A stretch of 64,000 bases of DNA from Myrmaecium sp. VS I D KN 1. Lineage: Eukaryota; Ascomycota; Dothideomycetes; Valsariales; Valsariaceae. Where the stretch lies: assembly GCA_019775845.1 (NCBI GenBank), contig JADQAV010000015.1, positions 1 through 64,000 on the forward strand, read 5' to 3'. Below are positions 12,260 through 26,519 of this stretch, in pieces. A program made the translations under genes and the position numbers. The notes under the pieces were generated by a model. That model had not been told where the DNA came from. It did no database searches and saw nothing but the letters and a program-made list of their open reading frames with translations. How positions within the stretch are numbered: the stretch's first letter is position 1; every line of letters begins with the position of its first letter.

Positions 12260-14622
12260 ATGGCCGCCGTCACCCCGTCCCCAGATGTGAGTCCGGCGTC
12301 AGCAGCCACGACGAGCAGCCACGGCCACTTCACTCGCGAGTCCTTCGGCCTCAACCTCTGCACGCTGCCGGACGCGAGCAGCTTCGTGCTCAAACCGACA
12401 CTCAAGTCGCCCCACCTCCTCGACTCGCCAACCAGCTTCTATGCCCCCAGCGGCCTCTTCACCAGCGGCTTCAGGAAGAGACCGCGCAACATGTCGCAGT
12501 CGTCCGGGACGGACCGTGAGATGTCCCACGATGCCGCCGTCCAGCCGAATGGACCCACGAGCAACGGGGCCGACCTGCATAGTCGCGTCCACTGCACCAA
12601 CCCCAAGAAACGCCCGAGCACCGACACCATCGACTATCCCCGCCGGAGGGCAACCATTGCCGTAAGACGATCGCTCTGCCTCCCTTCCTCGCCGTCCAGG
12701 CCGAGCTGACTGAAGCAACAGTGCGAGATATGCCGCTCGCGCAAGTCGCGCTGTGATGGCGCGCGCCCAAAGTGCCGTCTCTGCACCGAGCTCAACGCAG
12801 AATGCGTCTACCGAGAGCCGGGCATCAAACTGGACGCCGGCGACAAGCTGATCCTCGAGCATCTCAACCGCATCGAAGGCCTGCTTCAGACCAACCTGAT
12901 CGTGCACAGCAACGGCTTAGCCCTCCCTTCCCACTCGCCAGCCGCCAGCAATTCCACCAACGATGACTTGCTTGCGCGCAGTGCCAGTAACCTCTCGGCC
13001 CTCGCCATGGTGCCGCCCATAGGAGGGTTGGGGACCTGGACGAGTGCAGCCTCGAACATCTCGACGATGCCCAAGATCCACACCACTCCGGCATTGCACC
13101 TTCTTCAATGGCCAATGATCCGTGATCTGGTGTCCCGACCGTACGATCCACAAGTCCTCCTGCAGCTGGAGATGGCGCGGGAGCCTTTAAGCGTAGGCAC
13201 TTCCCTCAGCCTGGACCTATCCAACACCGGCCCGTACGTGCAGGCCTTCTTCGAGCGAGTCAACGTCTGGTATGCCTGCGTTAACCCCTACTCCTGGCCG
13301 CACCAATATCGCACCGCTCTTTCCCACGGCTTCCGGGAAGGCCCGGAGAGCTGCATCGTACTCCTGGTGCTGGCACTTGGGAATGCGGCTAGCGCTGGGA
13401 GCATCTCGATCCAACCACCGGACAAGGACCCACCGGGCCTGCCATATTTCTCCGCTGCCTGGGCGCTCCTGCCTGGTTTGATGACAAGGAACACCGTGCT
13501 GTCCGCCCAATGCCATATCCTAGCGTCCGCATATCTCTTCTACATCGTGCGACCGCTGGAGGCATGGAACCTGTTGACCAACACCAGCATGAAGCTTCAG
13601 CTGCTATTGAGCGCCCCTGGAAGGCTACCGCCGCAGGCAAAAGAGCTGAGTGAGAGGGTGTACTGGAACACGTTGCTCTTCGAGAGGTTGGTTGTGTGAT
13701 TGCCCCACTCCATCAAGGATCCACTGATGTGAACCTGCAGTGACCTGTTGGCTGAACTGGACTTGCCTCATTCCGGGATTGTCCAATTCGAGGAAGTCGT
13801 CGGATTACCCGGAGGGTTCGAAAAGGAGGGAGAGGAGGTCGTTGGCCGGGATGAGCTCTGGTATTTCCTTGCCGAGATCGCTTTACGCCGTCTCCTCAAC
13901 CGTGTCAGCCACCTCATATACACCAAAACCAACCCAACAACCTCGATCGCGGCGTTGGAGCCACTGGTATCAGAGCTCGATTTCCAGCTGACGCAATGGT
14001 ATGAAGGGTTGCCACTTCCTGTGCAGTTCCCCCACAGCAGGGTGCCATTGTCGAACCCAGTCCAAACTGTCCTCCGGCTGAGATATTTCGCCTGTCGCAC
14101 CATAATCTTCAGACCCTACATCCTTGCGGTTCTGCAGGATGAAACTGCGGCAATGGATCCCACCGTGCAGGAAAATTGCCGAAAATGCTTAGAGGCTTGC
14201 ATCCGGCAGCTTGAACACATTACAGCGCAGTAGGGTCCACCCACCCGTCAGCTGAGACGTCCGCAACTAACACATTGCAGTCACGCCGGGCATCTTCCGT
14301 ACCTCTGGCAAGGTGCGCTCTCAATTGTTTCGCAAACGTTGTTGGTGATGGGCGCAACCATGTCACCGTCACTTTCGGCACTCCTACCACGTGAGTCCGC
14401 AAGTTGATCTTCCCTCTCATATTTCCCCTTCCTGCTCCTCTGTTGACTGGCTATTGTGCACGGACAGCCCCGCCCCAGATGGATATGATCATAGAGGATG
14501 TGATCCTCGAGGTCGAGCGTTATGCGCACCTTGCACCAAGCCTGCGTCTTTCTGCAGAGATCGTAAGGGAGGCCGAGGAACGGCGCCAAATATTTTTGCG
14601 GTCCACAGGCCTGAAAGTATGA
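12260..14622 (+). CDS. Zn2Cys6 (Gal4-type) fungal transcription factor
   Basis: Predicted nuclear DNA-binding regulator of unknown target. Five exons: 12260-12661, 12722-13686, 13741-14229, 14281-14390, 14468-14622, summing to 706 aa in frame. Exon 2 opens exactly on the binuclear cluster at about residues 135-162: CEICRSRKSRC then CRLCTELNAEC, spacing C-x2-C-x6-C-x6-C-x2-C-x6-C. A short linker follows (GDKLILEHLNRIEGLL, possible coiled dimerisation helix), then a helical middle-homology region (FFERVNVWYACVNPYSW, VLLVLALGNA). The 134-residue Ser/Pro-rich N-terminal extension before the cluster is longer than usual. The ATG at 12260 was chosen; an in-frame GTG 21 bp upstream is not a likely start. 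The intron 2 donor, GTTGGT, is weak, but the join ER-SDLLAELDLP is the family's expected text. Neighbours give no clue to its target. Confidence 0.88.
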
Positions 14623-17490
14623 TATATGGTATTTGACACCCCAGCTTCTTAGCTGGGGAACAAGGAAAGACCACCAACCAGGTGCCGGTCTACTGCACAA
14701 ATGACAGTCGTGGAACCGTTCATTGGCGAGGCCGAAGCTGCAGAAGGCAACCTAGCCTAAGGCGCTTAACTTCCGGGGACACATTCGCTTACGAGAGCGA
14801 GCCCAGCGCTTGCGGCCTTGCAGTTCCCTCCGCCGGTAGGAGTATAAGAGCGCTGTTATAGCGAGGCTCACTGGAGAGGTCTACAGCACTAGCGTACTCA
14901 TTCAGGGATTCCATATCAACCTCGTCGATGTCGACGTCGGCAGCAAAGACTGGGACGGCTGCCAACACTTTCCAGTGTCTGCTGGCGCTCTGGCCCTATG
15001 ACTTCAACTGTAGCCGCTGCGGACTCTGTTCGTCTGACGAGAAGCATATCGGGCCTTTTCCCACCGAAGTAGGGGGATGTACTTGATCAAGATCCGTTGG
15101 CCCGCATCCAGGATGCTAAAAGCTTCGCTCCCAGGCTCAAAGACGGGGTGTGCTATTAGGGGCAATGTGCAATCGCGAGCGCGGCGAGGAAAATCACACC
15201 CTGGTAAAATTCACGTTGCTTGGTGCCTCACGGTCCACAATTCATCCTGGTAGCAAAGGACGCTAGCAATTATACACCGAAGACGAACCATGGATGCTCC
15301 CGTGGCCCCTTTGCTCCTTTGTGAACTGAAGGTAGTCCGTGATCAAGTGCAATTGGACGAGCTCCACTTCTCAAATTACCAGTCAGGCAATTGAATCAAC
15401 GCTCTTTGCGAACTCGGGGGCCCTCTAATAAGCTGAGTCCCGTTCAAATCGATCCGGGTGCACCATCTCAGCGGCCTCAGCCCCTGCTCATTGAGTCCTC
15501 CCTCCCGCCGATCTGAAAGGGAAAAAGCGTGAACTGTGACCTTGCGCAAGCTCGATGTGTACATGAGATGGCTGTGGCCAGCCGTGACATGGAACACAGC
15601 AGGCCTGGAATTGCCATGCACCGTGGTTCTGCTCATACTCGATACATGCTTTACAGTATTACGGAGGACCTTCAAGTATGTTCAGTTTAGACTCCGAACG
15701 ATTCCCCACACACTCCCGGGACCCATCCCCACCGCGCTCGGCGCCCCTTTCCCCAAGTGCCTCCGGCTGCATTGCATATCAATGCCGACCCAGAAATAGC
15801 TCGAACGTTCATCTATCTAAGCTCTCTTCTGATTAAGCACATGCAAGTCACTGGGCTGCATCAACGGGATTCCTTGCCGTTGATCCCTTCCTGCTTTCGA
15901 CCCTTTTCCATCATCTCATCAACGAAATCCTGTACGGCACGCTGCAGGGCACACGAATGGCCATCTAGTGACTCACTCACTTTCCCCTGAGAGACGAGGG
16001 GATTGCCGCGCCCAGAGATGCGGTTTTGGAGATCCCTCGAATGCCGGATGCCCACGCGGCTGCTGGCCGGCATTCTTGCGTGGTTTCGTGCTAGATACGA
16101 CAGCGCTTGACTACGTGAGGACGTGCAAGGGCTCCCGTTCCGGAGGTCAGAGCTTCTATCAACAGATAGATTGGTACATTGGTAGTTTGGGCTGGATGAG
16201 TGGTCAAGCAAGTGTTCTGTAATGGGGGGCGGGGGCCGTGCCGTGGCCATTGATAGCCTGGCTTGGGCAAGTTCAGAATGACATGCGCCTTCGGCTTTCT
16301 ACCGTCTCGCCTTGCCGTAGCTGGGAGTGCGTGTTCATTGACAGGCCACATCGTCTCACGGACTTTCTTTCCGGCGGCTCGGTGGAGGTGCGCGCAGTAG
16401 CCAAAAGCCATCCGCACGTTCGATGACACCGGCTCGTTCGACGATGACGGCCACAGGCTGTCGATTGCATCGTCCTACTGCAAGCATCACACCAGATCTT
16501 CCTGCTCGCTTCCCACAGCCGCCCCGTGACTCCACCACGCTCCTTCGCCCATAAGCACCATCACGTTTCCATTCTCCTCCAATCGGGATCATGATCGAGG
16601 GCATCCGCTGTGGGGCGCTACGACGTGCAAAGGTCCTATGTATATTCACGGCCGGCGATGATGATTGGCTTTGCAGCCATGTACTGTACTGTACTGTACT
16701 GTATGTACATTGTACATAGGTGGGCATTCCAGGCACAGCCTTGTCCAGGTCGACTCCTCTCCTCGGCGGCACTAACTGTTTCGAGCGATGGCGGTGCCGG
16801 GGCGACGTGGAGATGCCGACGACGTCCCGAACCGAGCCGCAGAGCGGGGGCGGGAGTGGAGCCTCGCCCCCTTCGCCCACCGCAGCAGCCGAAAATAATA
16901 ATGGGCACGGCTGCAACCTCCTTCTGTCGACGCACATTGCTCGCCCGCAGAGCCATCCATGCACATCTACCTACTCATAGGTCCTCGTCAGACTCGTCAG
17001 AGTGGTTTTTAAACACGCTTCTCTTGCTCTGATGGTGCCATGCTCCACCATCGTAGTCGGTGCAGGACTGAGGTGATCGCTGGAGGATACTTATGTATAT
17101 ATGTGTGTATGTAGGTAGGTACAGTAGATACGCTCAATTGGACACGTTCCCTCATCACTACCCCTACCCCTCCACCTACCGAAACATGAGGAGGAAACGA
17201 GAGTAATCGGGAAGAACAGGGAGAGTGACGGGCGTTTATTAGATACCCCAGCAAGCGATGCTACAGTAAGACGACCCATCATCTAATCGAAGCAAGATGT
17301 GTATAGGACTGTCGACGCTTCCCAATCCGATGGCCGTGCCGAACTGTGAAAGTGTTCCGAAACCCGGTCGCAAGATGGCGAAACCTGAATTGACCCAAAT
17401 CCCGCCGTCAAACCGAAACTCCTCGTGCGGTCCCTTGCACTGACACCCGGCGCTATGCACCCCTCGGAAATCTCAACAGCAGAAACGCGC
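14623..17490. other. Long intergenic region, no supported gene
   Basis: About 2.9 kb between the 3' ends of the convergent Zn2Cys6 and ATG26 genes. The composition is normal, not RIP-like. Several ORFs of 60-200 codons overlap in many frames (the longest at 16356-16964, minus), but their Arg/Pro/Ser-rich text and lack of domains or splice logic mark them as chance reading of GC-rich DNA. Confidence 0.55.
16678..16716. repeat. (GTACT)n short tandem repeat
   Basis: Four to five GTACT units run into a TGTACATTGTACA palindrome. Similar TACTGTAC words are frequent in this window's intergenic DNA. Confidence 0.8.
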
Positions 17491-20400
17491 TCAATCAGAC
17501 CCGCTCGTACCCTTCGCCGAGACAACGCCCCGCAGGGCCATGCTGCTTAACGCCATCGAAGAACTACCTGCGCCGGCAACTTGACCCACATTCGCCATGG
17601 TCTGCCAATTCACCAAGTCCTGCTGGGAAATTTCCAGCTCTTCCTCTTGATCCACCATCGTCCAGTCCTCGTCAAAATCAGCTTCGTCCGCAACCTTCTT
17701 GCGTTCGTTTTTCTTCACGAACGACTTGGCGCGCTCCAACTCCCGATAAATTGTCTGTATAGCTGTTTCGACGCCGTTTTCCTGGTGGTCGGTCAGCGAA
17801 AGTCACACGTGCATATCAAGAGAAACCCACATGTCGAATCTTCTCCCCAAGTATCCGAGCTTTCACTATCATACGTTGACTGTTGACGGCTTCCCAGATG
17901 GCGCGAGATAAGGTATGGGTGTTGATCTTTACCACACAGATTCCGACGCCCAAGTCTTCCACTCGCGAGCCGAAGAAAAACTGATCGCCGAAAAACGGTT
18001 TGATGATGGTCGGGACGCCCGCACGCAGACTTGCCCCGGTGGTTCCAGCACCACCGTGATGCACAACGGCGTCCACTTGTTTGAACAGCCAGTCGTGCGG
18101 GGCGGACTGTATCTGATGTATGAAATCAGGGAGAGGTACCTCCGGCTTCGAAGCATCTTTGCTGTTCAAGCGGTCCGACCAGCCCTTGGACAGGATGCAG
18201 CGAACGTCTGCCTTCTGAACAGCCTCAACCACGGTGGTGGTCAGTTTGGTCGGATCATCCACGACAATGGATCCAAAGCCGACATATACGAGCTTTTTGT
18301 TATCCCGCCGAGCTTTCTCGATGAAGTTAACCAATTCCTTTGGTGGCTTCCAATTGGTCGACTCATCCAAAAACCAGTAACCCGTCACGCGGATCCAGTC
18401 AGGCCAGTCCAGCGGTGGCACCACAACAGACGGGCTAAAATTGTACAGGAAGGGTCTAGCGTTTGGCTGCATCTTTCCCAGGGTAGTACTGGGCAGTCCC
18501 AGAGTGTGCCTTCGCCATCTGTTTACCTGACCAGCGATTCCAGCCCAGAAAAAGGCGTCGAACGCAACATAGCTGAGTGTATTATAGCTTCCCCCAAGCT
18601 TCCGCTCAGGAACGGCAAAAGCGTGTGGATAAGCTCGAGTTCGGGTCCACGGCATAGTAAAGGCACGGAAGTAGGGGATCTCGAGGGCCTCCGCAATGTG
18701 AAGCCCGGCCATTGCACTTGGGCTTTCAATCAACACATCAGAGCCTTTGCAGGCATCATAGGCAGTGGCGAGCAAGCCGTCGAGCCAGTCGCGGAATTTG
18801 CTAGTTGCCTCCAGCATGAAAGAGACGGTAAACATGCCGTTTTCCACGCAGATGCGCATGAGTTCAGCCGGGTCGCCATCTACAGGCGCAAAGTCAATGC
18901 CATGTTTGCGCACCCAGGGCTCGAATTCCTTGTGCGTAGCGATCCGCGGTCGGTGCCCTTCGGCCATGAGGCCCTTGCACAGAGCAATATAGGGCTGGAC
19001 ATCCCCACGGGATCCTATAGTTAAACATGTAATGCGCAGCGAGCCTGAAGGCCGAAAGTCGACGATAGAAGCATGTGGATCGTCGAAGATCAGCGGAGGC
19101 CGGCCTTGTTCTGTCAGAATGTCAAGAGGGTGCTCTCATTGATGAGCGATAAAAAAGAATAAAAAAAAAAACGCTCACCTGTCTCGCTGATGACTCCGGT
19201 TGCCGGCTGAATCTCATCTGCGTGTGCCTCCTCGCGAGCTCTCTGCAACATCTCATGTTCGGCTTTAGCAGGCTCGTCGTCACTCGTTTCTTGCTTTGCA
19301 GAGTCAGTGTCCTCGATATACTTGGAAGATTCTATCATGCGGTGCAGCGTCACCGCGCAGTCGTCGCGGATGTCGCTCTTGTTAAATTCGAAGAATAATT
19401 CTTCGTGGCCACGGATAACGACGCAGAGCCCAGAAAAGTGAAGCCTAAACCCGTTCTCCTTGTTGACGTTTTCAATGTCTTTCAGCGGTAAGATGAGCTT
19501 GGCAACGTTAGTGGGCTTTGTTCTAGCAAACGAGGATTGTGACTGAGGCTTACCTTCGTCCTAGTGGTGGGCATCAGGCTTCGGAAGCAAAAGTGGTGGT
19601 CGCTGACGTATATTTTCCCGTAGATTGGTAGCACCCGCTGCAGATGACAGAAGAACGTTGCCATGAGCCGCTCCGTATCGGGTAAAGCGAAGTGTTCTCG
19701 AAAACGGTCCGCATCATTCGCAGCGTCCTCATCGTCTTCCTCTTGATAAACTTGGTCATTGGGCTGCAGTCCTTCAGCGACATTATAATGTTTCCGGCCG
19801 CCGGCCCACATCCCCGAGACCTTTTCGTAATACCCCATGGCATCTGTGGTCAGGAGGTTGCCGATGCGCATGGAGCGTCCTTTAAGGAAGCCAGCTAGGC
19901 CGGATGCTTTCTGTAGCGGATTGGTCACGAGACCGTGAAGAGCTAAGGACGACGCAGAACGGCCAACAGACGGGCGATACGTAGCATCATCCTCTTCATC
20001 GCGGCTATCCGATGATTTCCATAGATTCTGAGGTCTCGCAGTCCCTGTATTGATGTTGGAGGCGCGCTTGCTGGGCGTAGTTGAGCGTGCAGTATCCTGC
20101 GATCGTCGTAGTTCGTTATCAGATGCACCGGAAGTAGAGGTATGAGAGCGGTGAACAGTTGGGCGCTGGAAAACGTCGCTCCTTGACAGAATTTGGCTTG
20201 CGGAAGCATTCGAGTCATCGAGTGACTGGATGGCGGCAGAGGACTCTGTGTCCATTCCAAGTGTCGAGAGAGAACCAGAGGCTTCGGGAAGTCGAGAGTT
20301 TCCAGTTTCACTGCGGCTAGCTTTCGGTTCCCTGCGACTCGCGTGCCGCGGGTTGTCTGCTTTGGAACATTGGTCGACACTAGATGCATATGATCCGTGG

Positions 20401-21991
20401 CTCCTCCCAGGACTCTGCATGGTCGTTGGAGGCAATGTAGCAAGCGTAGCATGAACATGCTCCCGCAGGGTCCGACCAGCATCATCAATAGCAAGGCTCT
20501 GATCGCACTCATCGGGACATCGTTTACCCTGGCTGTGTTTAGCCATAGTCTCATTATCGCTGACCATAATGCGTAAGACGTTGAACGCATCTTCCCCAGA
20601 ACTGAAAAAGGAAAAGAAGTACTAGGCCCCACAGTTAGTCCATGGTCACACAGAGATGAATGTACATTCACGAGTGCACCTACTTCGTCAATCGCATAAG
20701 TCTCGTCATTATCTATGACACGTATCTTTACCGTCTCTGCATCGTCGATCATGGGATTTTCTTCCACATCGAGCACGTTCCGGATGGGAAGCGAGATCTT
20801 CACGCTATTTCCGTCGTTGTTTGTCCTGAATATAACCTTTTGAATGGCGCGAACCCACTCCTGGGCACTGGCGGCACTATCTGCCTTGAACCTGTGCGTT
20901 CTCTGGTCTGTGGATACCGTAAACGCCGTTGAGTCCTTATTTTTCTCACTGGAGTCGACGGTGGCAGACCTCACATAGTGCAGGTTGATGCGGTTTCGAG
21001 GGAAGTACAGGTCGGCGGGATTAGTGTAGTAGGCTAGGACATCGCCTTTTAGCACAAACCAGTATCTGTTGTACTTCGATCTCCCACGTTTCTGGAGGTA
21101 TCCGGTTTTCGCAGCTTCGTTCTGAGGGCATATGATCAGCAAAGGGAGACCACGTCTGGACTCGTTGCTTACATGTTTCTTGGGAAGATAAGCATAAAAG
21201 CAGATATGCTTCTCGGTGATATACATGTACCCTTGCATGAGGACACTCTGTAACAGCCAACAGCGATACTCTGATAAAAGTCAGCATGCCATATATCAAT
21301 CCGAAAAGGCTAATTGACCTGAGATAACTTCCTCGACCTCTTCAAAGTTAAAGATCTCCTTCAACCGCTGAGCCAAGTTTGCTGTTGCCTTGCTTTTCCT
21401 CGCCAGGCCGTGGCCAGCTGATCCAAGCTTCGAATTACCTTGGCGGGCTCTCGGTGTCAGTACAGCCGTGTCACCGTCCGATTCCCGTTCCTGATGCGAG
21501 CGGGGACCCAGGATCAGAGACGTGGACATTGTATCAGCGTTGGTCCCATTGTGTCTTTGTGGCCCGCGGTTCCGATGTTCGATCGGCTCAGGGCCTCGTG
21601 GTGCTGACGGAGTATCGGTCGTTCTTTCATCTTCGAATCCACTGGGAGCCTGTCGCGCACCGTCAAGCCGACGCCCGAAAGCGTTCGACGTCCCATCCGT
21701 ACCATCAAGAGTCCGTCCACGGACGTGGAGGCCGCCATCTTCGTCGGTATCGGTCGAGTCCTCCTCCATTAGCGCCTGCAAGTCCGGTCGCGAGCCGGCC
21801 TTAGCGATCAGGTTCATCAGCGACTGGTTCATTGTCTTTGACATGCTGCTCCGGGGAGCGGTCACATCGTCTTGCTCGCCATCTCCCTGTCTAAGGCTTT
21901 CGGGGAAGTCCAAAGAAACTCTTCGACGAGGCTTCGGCCGTCTTATGGATCTCCTGGACGTCTTCTCTTGTGCGTCCTCCTCCGACGGCAT
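17491..21991 (-). CDS. ATG26: Sterol 3-beta-glucosyltransferase Atg26 (GRAM-PH-GT)
   Basis: Transfers glucose from UDP-glucose to membrane ergosterol; orthologues act in pexophagy in some fungi. Seven exons on the complement: 17491-17781, 17831-19110, 19179-19497, 19554-20621, 20684-21121, 21173-21270, 21319-21991; total 1388 aa, the usual family length. Domains in order: basic, Ser-rich N-terminus; GRAM half around 210-258 ([19 protein letters not shown]); PH around 260-365 ([27 protein letters not shown]); Ser-rich linker; second GRAM around 711-780 ([18 protein letters not shown]); glycosyltransferase-28 start near 893 ([18 protein letters not shown]); nucleotide-sugar site near 1216 ([17 protein letters not shown]). 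The exon 2-3 intron (21122-21172) is 51 nt, a multiple of three, and contains no stop in frame. It is treated as an intron because the family lacks this insert and GTAAGC..CAG borders it. PEP4 lies upstream on the same strand. Confidence 0.95.
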
Positions 21992-23004
21992 TTTCGACGC
22001 AGAAATGCAGAGGTGTGTACAGGAAAAGGGGGCGGCGGGAAGGCAGCAGTTTCGTACGACGTGCTGTTGTGCGCGCGGCGGCAGAGCAGGCCCAGCGATG
22101 GGGGAACACGTCGTTAGAAGTAGGGGAACAGATGTCCGGTCCAGCGAGGTACTCGCGACGCTCTAGGCACCACGCGATTGTATTTCTCCAAGGGGGTAAA
22201 TCGGCCAAGATGACGGAGAATCGCTGCTCTATGCAGACTTGATCGAAGCGTAATCACATGTTGTTGAAGTGCATGATAGGGGGATAGCCAGTAGTTAAAG
22301 AGTGACTTGATGATTCCGGTGTAAATGACATACTGGGACCATGGGACCATCTGCCGCCTGCAACCGCCTAGCACCGATCCACTCGACAGGCGTTGTGCGG
22401 CGTGCCAGCGATAAGGCGCGGGATATACATACTAGTAGCTCCGCGCGCAGCATCGCCTGCACCTCAGAATTTGCAGGAACTGCAGGGAGGCTTCTGCCTA
22501 AGCACTCATACTAAGTACTGTACTTAGTAGTCTCACAAAAGTATCAATACCTAAGGTACCTTACCTTACTATGGTCGCGGACGGAGTGGAAAATTATCGA
22601 CCGCGAGACGAACCACCATCACCACACCCGACTGGACTGGACGCTCGCATCATTATCGGCGAACCTGGGGCTTATCGACGGTCGAAGCAGGGACCATCCG
22701 CTTTCCCTAGTCGGCCCTTAGGACTCGACTCGCTCGAGGCGGATAAATAGCCTCATCACGTGCGAGCACCTCGGAACATGCGGTGGACAGACAGACGAAA
22801 GCCATCGAAAGAGCACGCAGTGAATTACAAAACTGTACAGGTAAATATATCCATTTCTTTCGTGATTACGACATTAAGAGACGCCGCCTAACGGGAAACC
22901 TCGAAGCAGTGTCATCGAATAATTAATTACAGGGAGCTCGAATCATCTGACACGAAGCCTACAATCAAGCACAAATCCCGCCAGCGGTCACCAATAAGCA
23001 ACGT
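21992..23004. other. Intergenic between ATG26 and PEP4
   Basis: Holds the ATG26 promoter and the PEP4 3' flank, both genes on the minus strand. No ORF is supported. A TACTGTACTTAG / AAGGTACCTTACC patch lies near 22505-22570. Confidence 0.6.
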
Positions 23005-24389
<1,385 letters not shown>

Positions 24390-24956
24390 GGTAAGAAGCC
24401 GTGAGAAGGACCGCCGGTAGGATTATGAGAAGAAGGGAGATGGAAAGGACAAAGAGTGCAGCTGAGGTAGATGTCCGAAGACGTTGTTGAAGGAGGGTTA
24501 GATGGGCGGCTGCCAGGTACAGGAGGTACGGGGAGCTGGTCGGAGGAGTCAGCTGCCCTGACAGACAACCTCGGCGGCGGCTGGGGAGTGACGTTTACGA
24601 TTGGGCTAGAGGGTGCCTTCCGAGCAACCGGCCGCCGCCTAACCTAATTCAGTACCGTGAAGTGGATCGCGCCGCCTTGCGGTATGCAAACAGCCTGAGG
24701 CATGAACCAGGCATGAACCAGGCTGTAGCCTCAGGTTATCCTGGTTGTACTGCATGATTTACAAGTGTGCTTCCCTACATATATCAGGTACCCAGAGAGC
24801 TTGGTAGTAATGGCCCAGATTCCTTTGTTGAAGCGTGGGAGATAGTAAACTACATGCATTATATTGTTTGAATGTACCTACTCCCATGCTTTTGTGTGTA
24901 TCGAGACGGTGGAAACAGGGCATCCGAGAGAGAGAGGTTTAAACATGTTCACCCCT
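24390..24956. other. Intergenic, PEP4 promoter region
   Basis: No gene is supported. It combines the PEP4 upstream region with the 3' flank of the transporter. A tandem CATGAACCAGG pair lies near 24700-24722. Confidence 0.55.
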
Positions 24957-26519
24957 TCAGACCTTTGCGATCTTAAAACCTACCTTGGCGCACCGCGCCA
25001 CCAGCAGGATGCATCCGCCAGCGGTCAGGACGGTACCCGCCCACATCTGCGCATGCAGATAATGACCGCCATCTTCCTCGATCAACGCGCCCGCCAGCGG
25101 CGGTCCGGTCAGGCATGCGATACTCACGACGGAGAAACACATGCCCATCCTAACACCAGCCTTCCTCATGTCCGTGGTCAGACTGGATAGCGCAGCTGGA
25201 AACATGCTCTGAATGCCTGCAGCGCAGAGTCCATACACGGTCGCGAAACCGAACAGGCCCCCTCGACTCTGCACCCCGGACCAGCCGAACATCATGATCC
25301 CCGTGGCGAATGCAAACGGGATGATGGTGTTGAGTGGGCCAAAGGTGCGGTCAGCGAGATAGTTAGGGAGAATGCGGCCGAGGTAGCCGACAGCGTTCAT
25401 GCATAGGAGCAAGGTAATAGAATCCTCGTACGAGATGCCGATGATCGATCTCCCGAATGAGCCAACGTAATAAAAGGCGAAATACAGTCCCCACTTCCAG
25501 TGCGTCAGTTATGTGGAATACGGCAGCAGTCAGGTGACGGAGACACTTACGAAGTTCAAGAACATAGCACAACAGTACATGCAGTATGTCGTCTCCTTGA
25601 ACGCAGACCATTCAACCAACGGTCCTGATGTCCGCGGGGGAAGCCGTGTCTTAAGGAAGACGACCGTTATCATACCGGTTGCCATCGTCACGAAGCCAAT
25701 CACGCGAACCGTCCAGCCGAATCCTATCGTGGGCAGCAGTTGGCGCACAATGACCGGATAGACAAGACCGCCCGAAGCAGTCCCAGAAGCAGCAATGCCG
25801 ATGGCGAGCGATCGCTTCTTGCTGAAGTAGGTAGACAATAGAGACATGGTCGGACAGAACATGAGGCCGTTTCCAATGCCGGTGCACACGCCCTGCGCCA
25901 AGAACAGTTGCCAATATTTGGTCGAGAGGGAAGTCATGAAGATGCCCAGCAGCTCCATGATCAGCCCAAGGGCAAACGTTGGGCGAAAGAGACCGGCATC
26001 GGTAGCCCGTCCCGATAGAGTCCCGACGGCGAAGAGAAGGAAGATCTGGACGGATCCAACCCAGGATATGTCCGAGGGCGGGTGGCCGAGGGTCTGGGAG
26101 TAGTAGGTCTGGAAGACGCCGAAGGAGGAAACGTAACCCCAGCAATTGAAGATGACGAGGTGGGCCATGAATGTTTGGGTCCACGCGACCATCCCTCCAT
26201 CTGGCGGTGGCCCTGGATCTTTCCAGGAGGAGGCCACCGACCTGCCGGTGATGATCCGCGTTAGGACGCCGCTTGGTGTAGTGGCCGGGACGTCCTTCAT
26301 GGCACAGGGTGGAGGCTGGTAAACAGTTTCTCTGTCCTCCTGGGGCTCGACATCTTCCTCGACGTCTCCAACGCATTGCTTCTCCTCGGAGTCCAACTGG
26401 TCAGACGGGTCTTCGAAAGGGCTATTGGGGAAATTCAGCTGCTGCGTCCGGCCGAGCTCCAAGTCGGCAGCGGCATCCTGGCATCGGGACCCTCTCTCGT
26501 GGGATAGTCTCTTCTCCAT
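24957..26519 (-). CDS. MFS transporter, monocarboxylate-porter (MCT/SLC16-like) type
   Basis: Predicted plasma-membrane carrier of the major facilitator superfamily; the substrate is unknown (a monocarboxylate or other small acid by family analogy). Two exons on the complement, 24957-25493 and 25551-26519, 501 aa; the 57-nt intron splices LNF to WGLYFAF. The N-terminal ~100 residues are cytosolic, acidic and low-complexity. The MCT signature PPPDGGMVAW lies near residue 105 at the first transmembrane helix. Others follow: FLLFAVGTLSGRATDAG (loop 2-3), GNGLMFCPTMSLLSTYFSKKRSLAIGIAASGTASGG (helices 4-5; excerpted as family text), and GYLGRILPNYLADR after the central loop. About twelve hydrophobic segments fit the family. 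The ATG at 26519 is the first in frame; upstream in-frame codons are only GTG-type. Confidence 0.9.

Noticed and set aside
12299-12907. 202-codon minus-strand ORF opposite the Zn2Cys6 gene
   Set aside because: Lies antisense over exons 1-2 and the first intron of a well-supported gene; a shadow ORF.
16356-16964. 202-codon minus-strand ORF in the ATG26/Zn2Cys6 intergenic region
   Set aside because: Arg/Pro/Ser-rich, overlaps several equally long ORFs in other frames, no domain, no splice context; chance ORF in GC-rich DNA.
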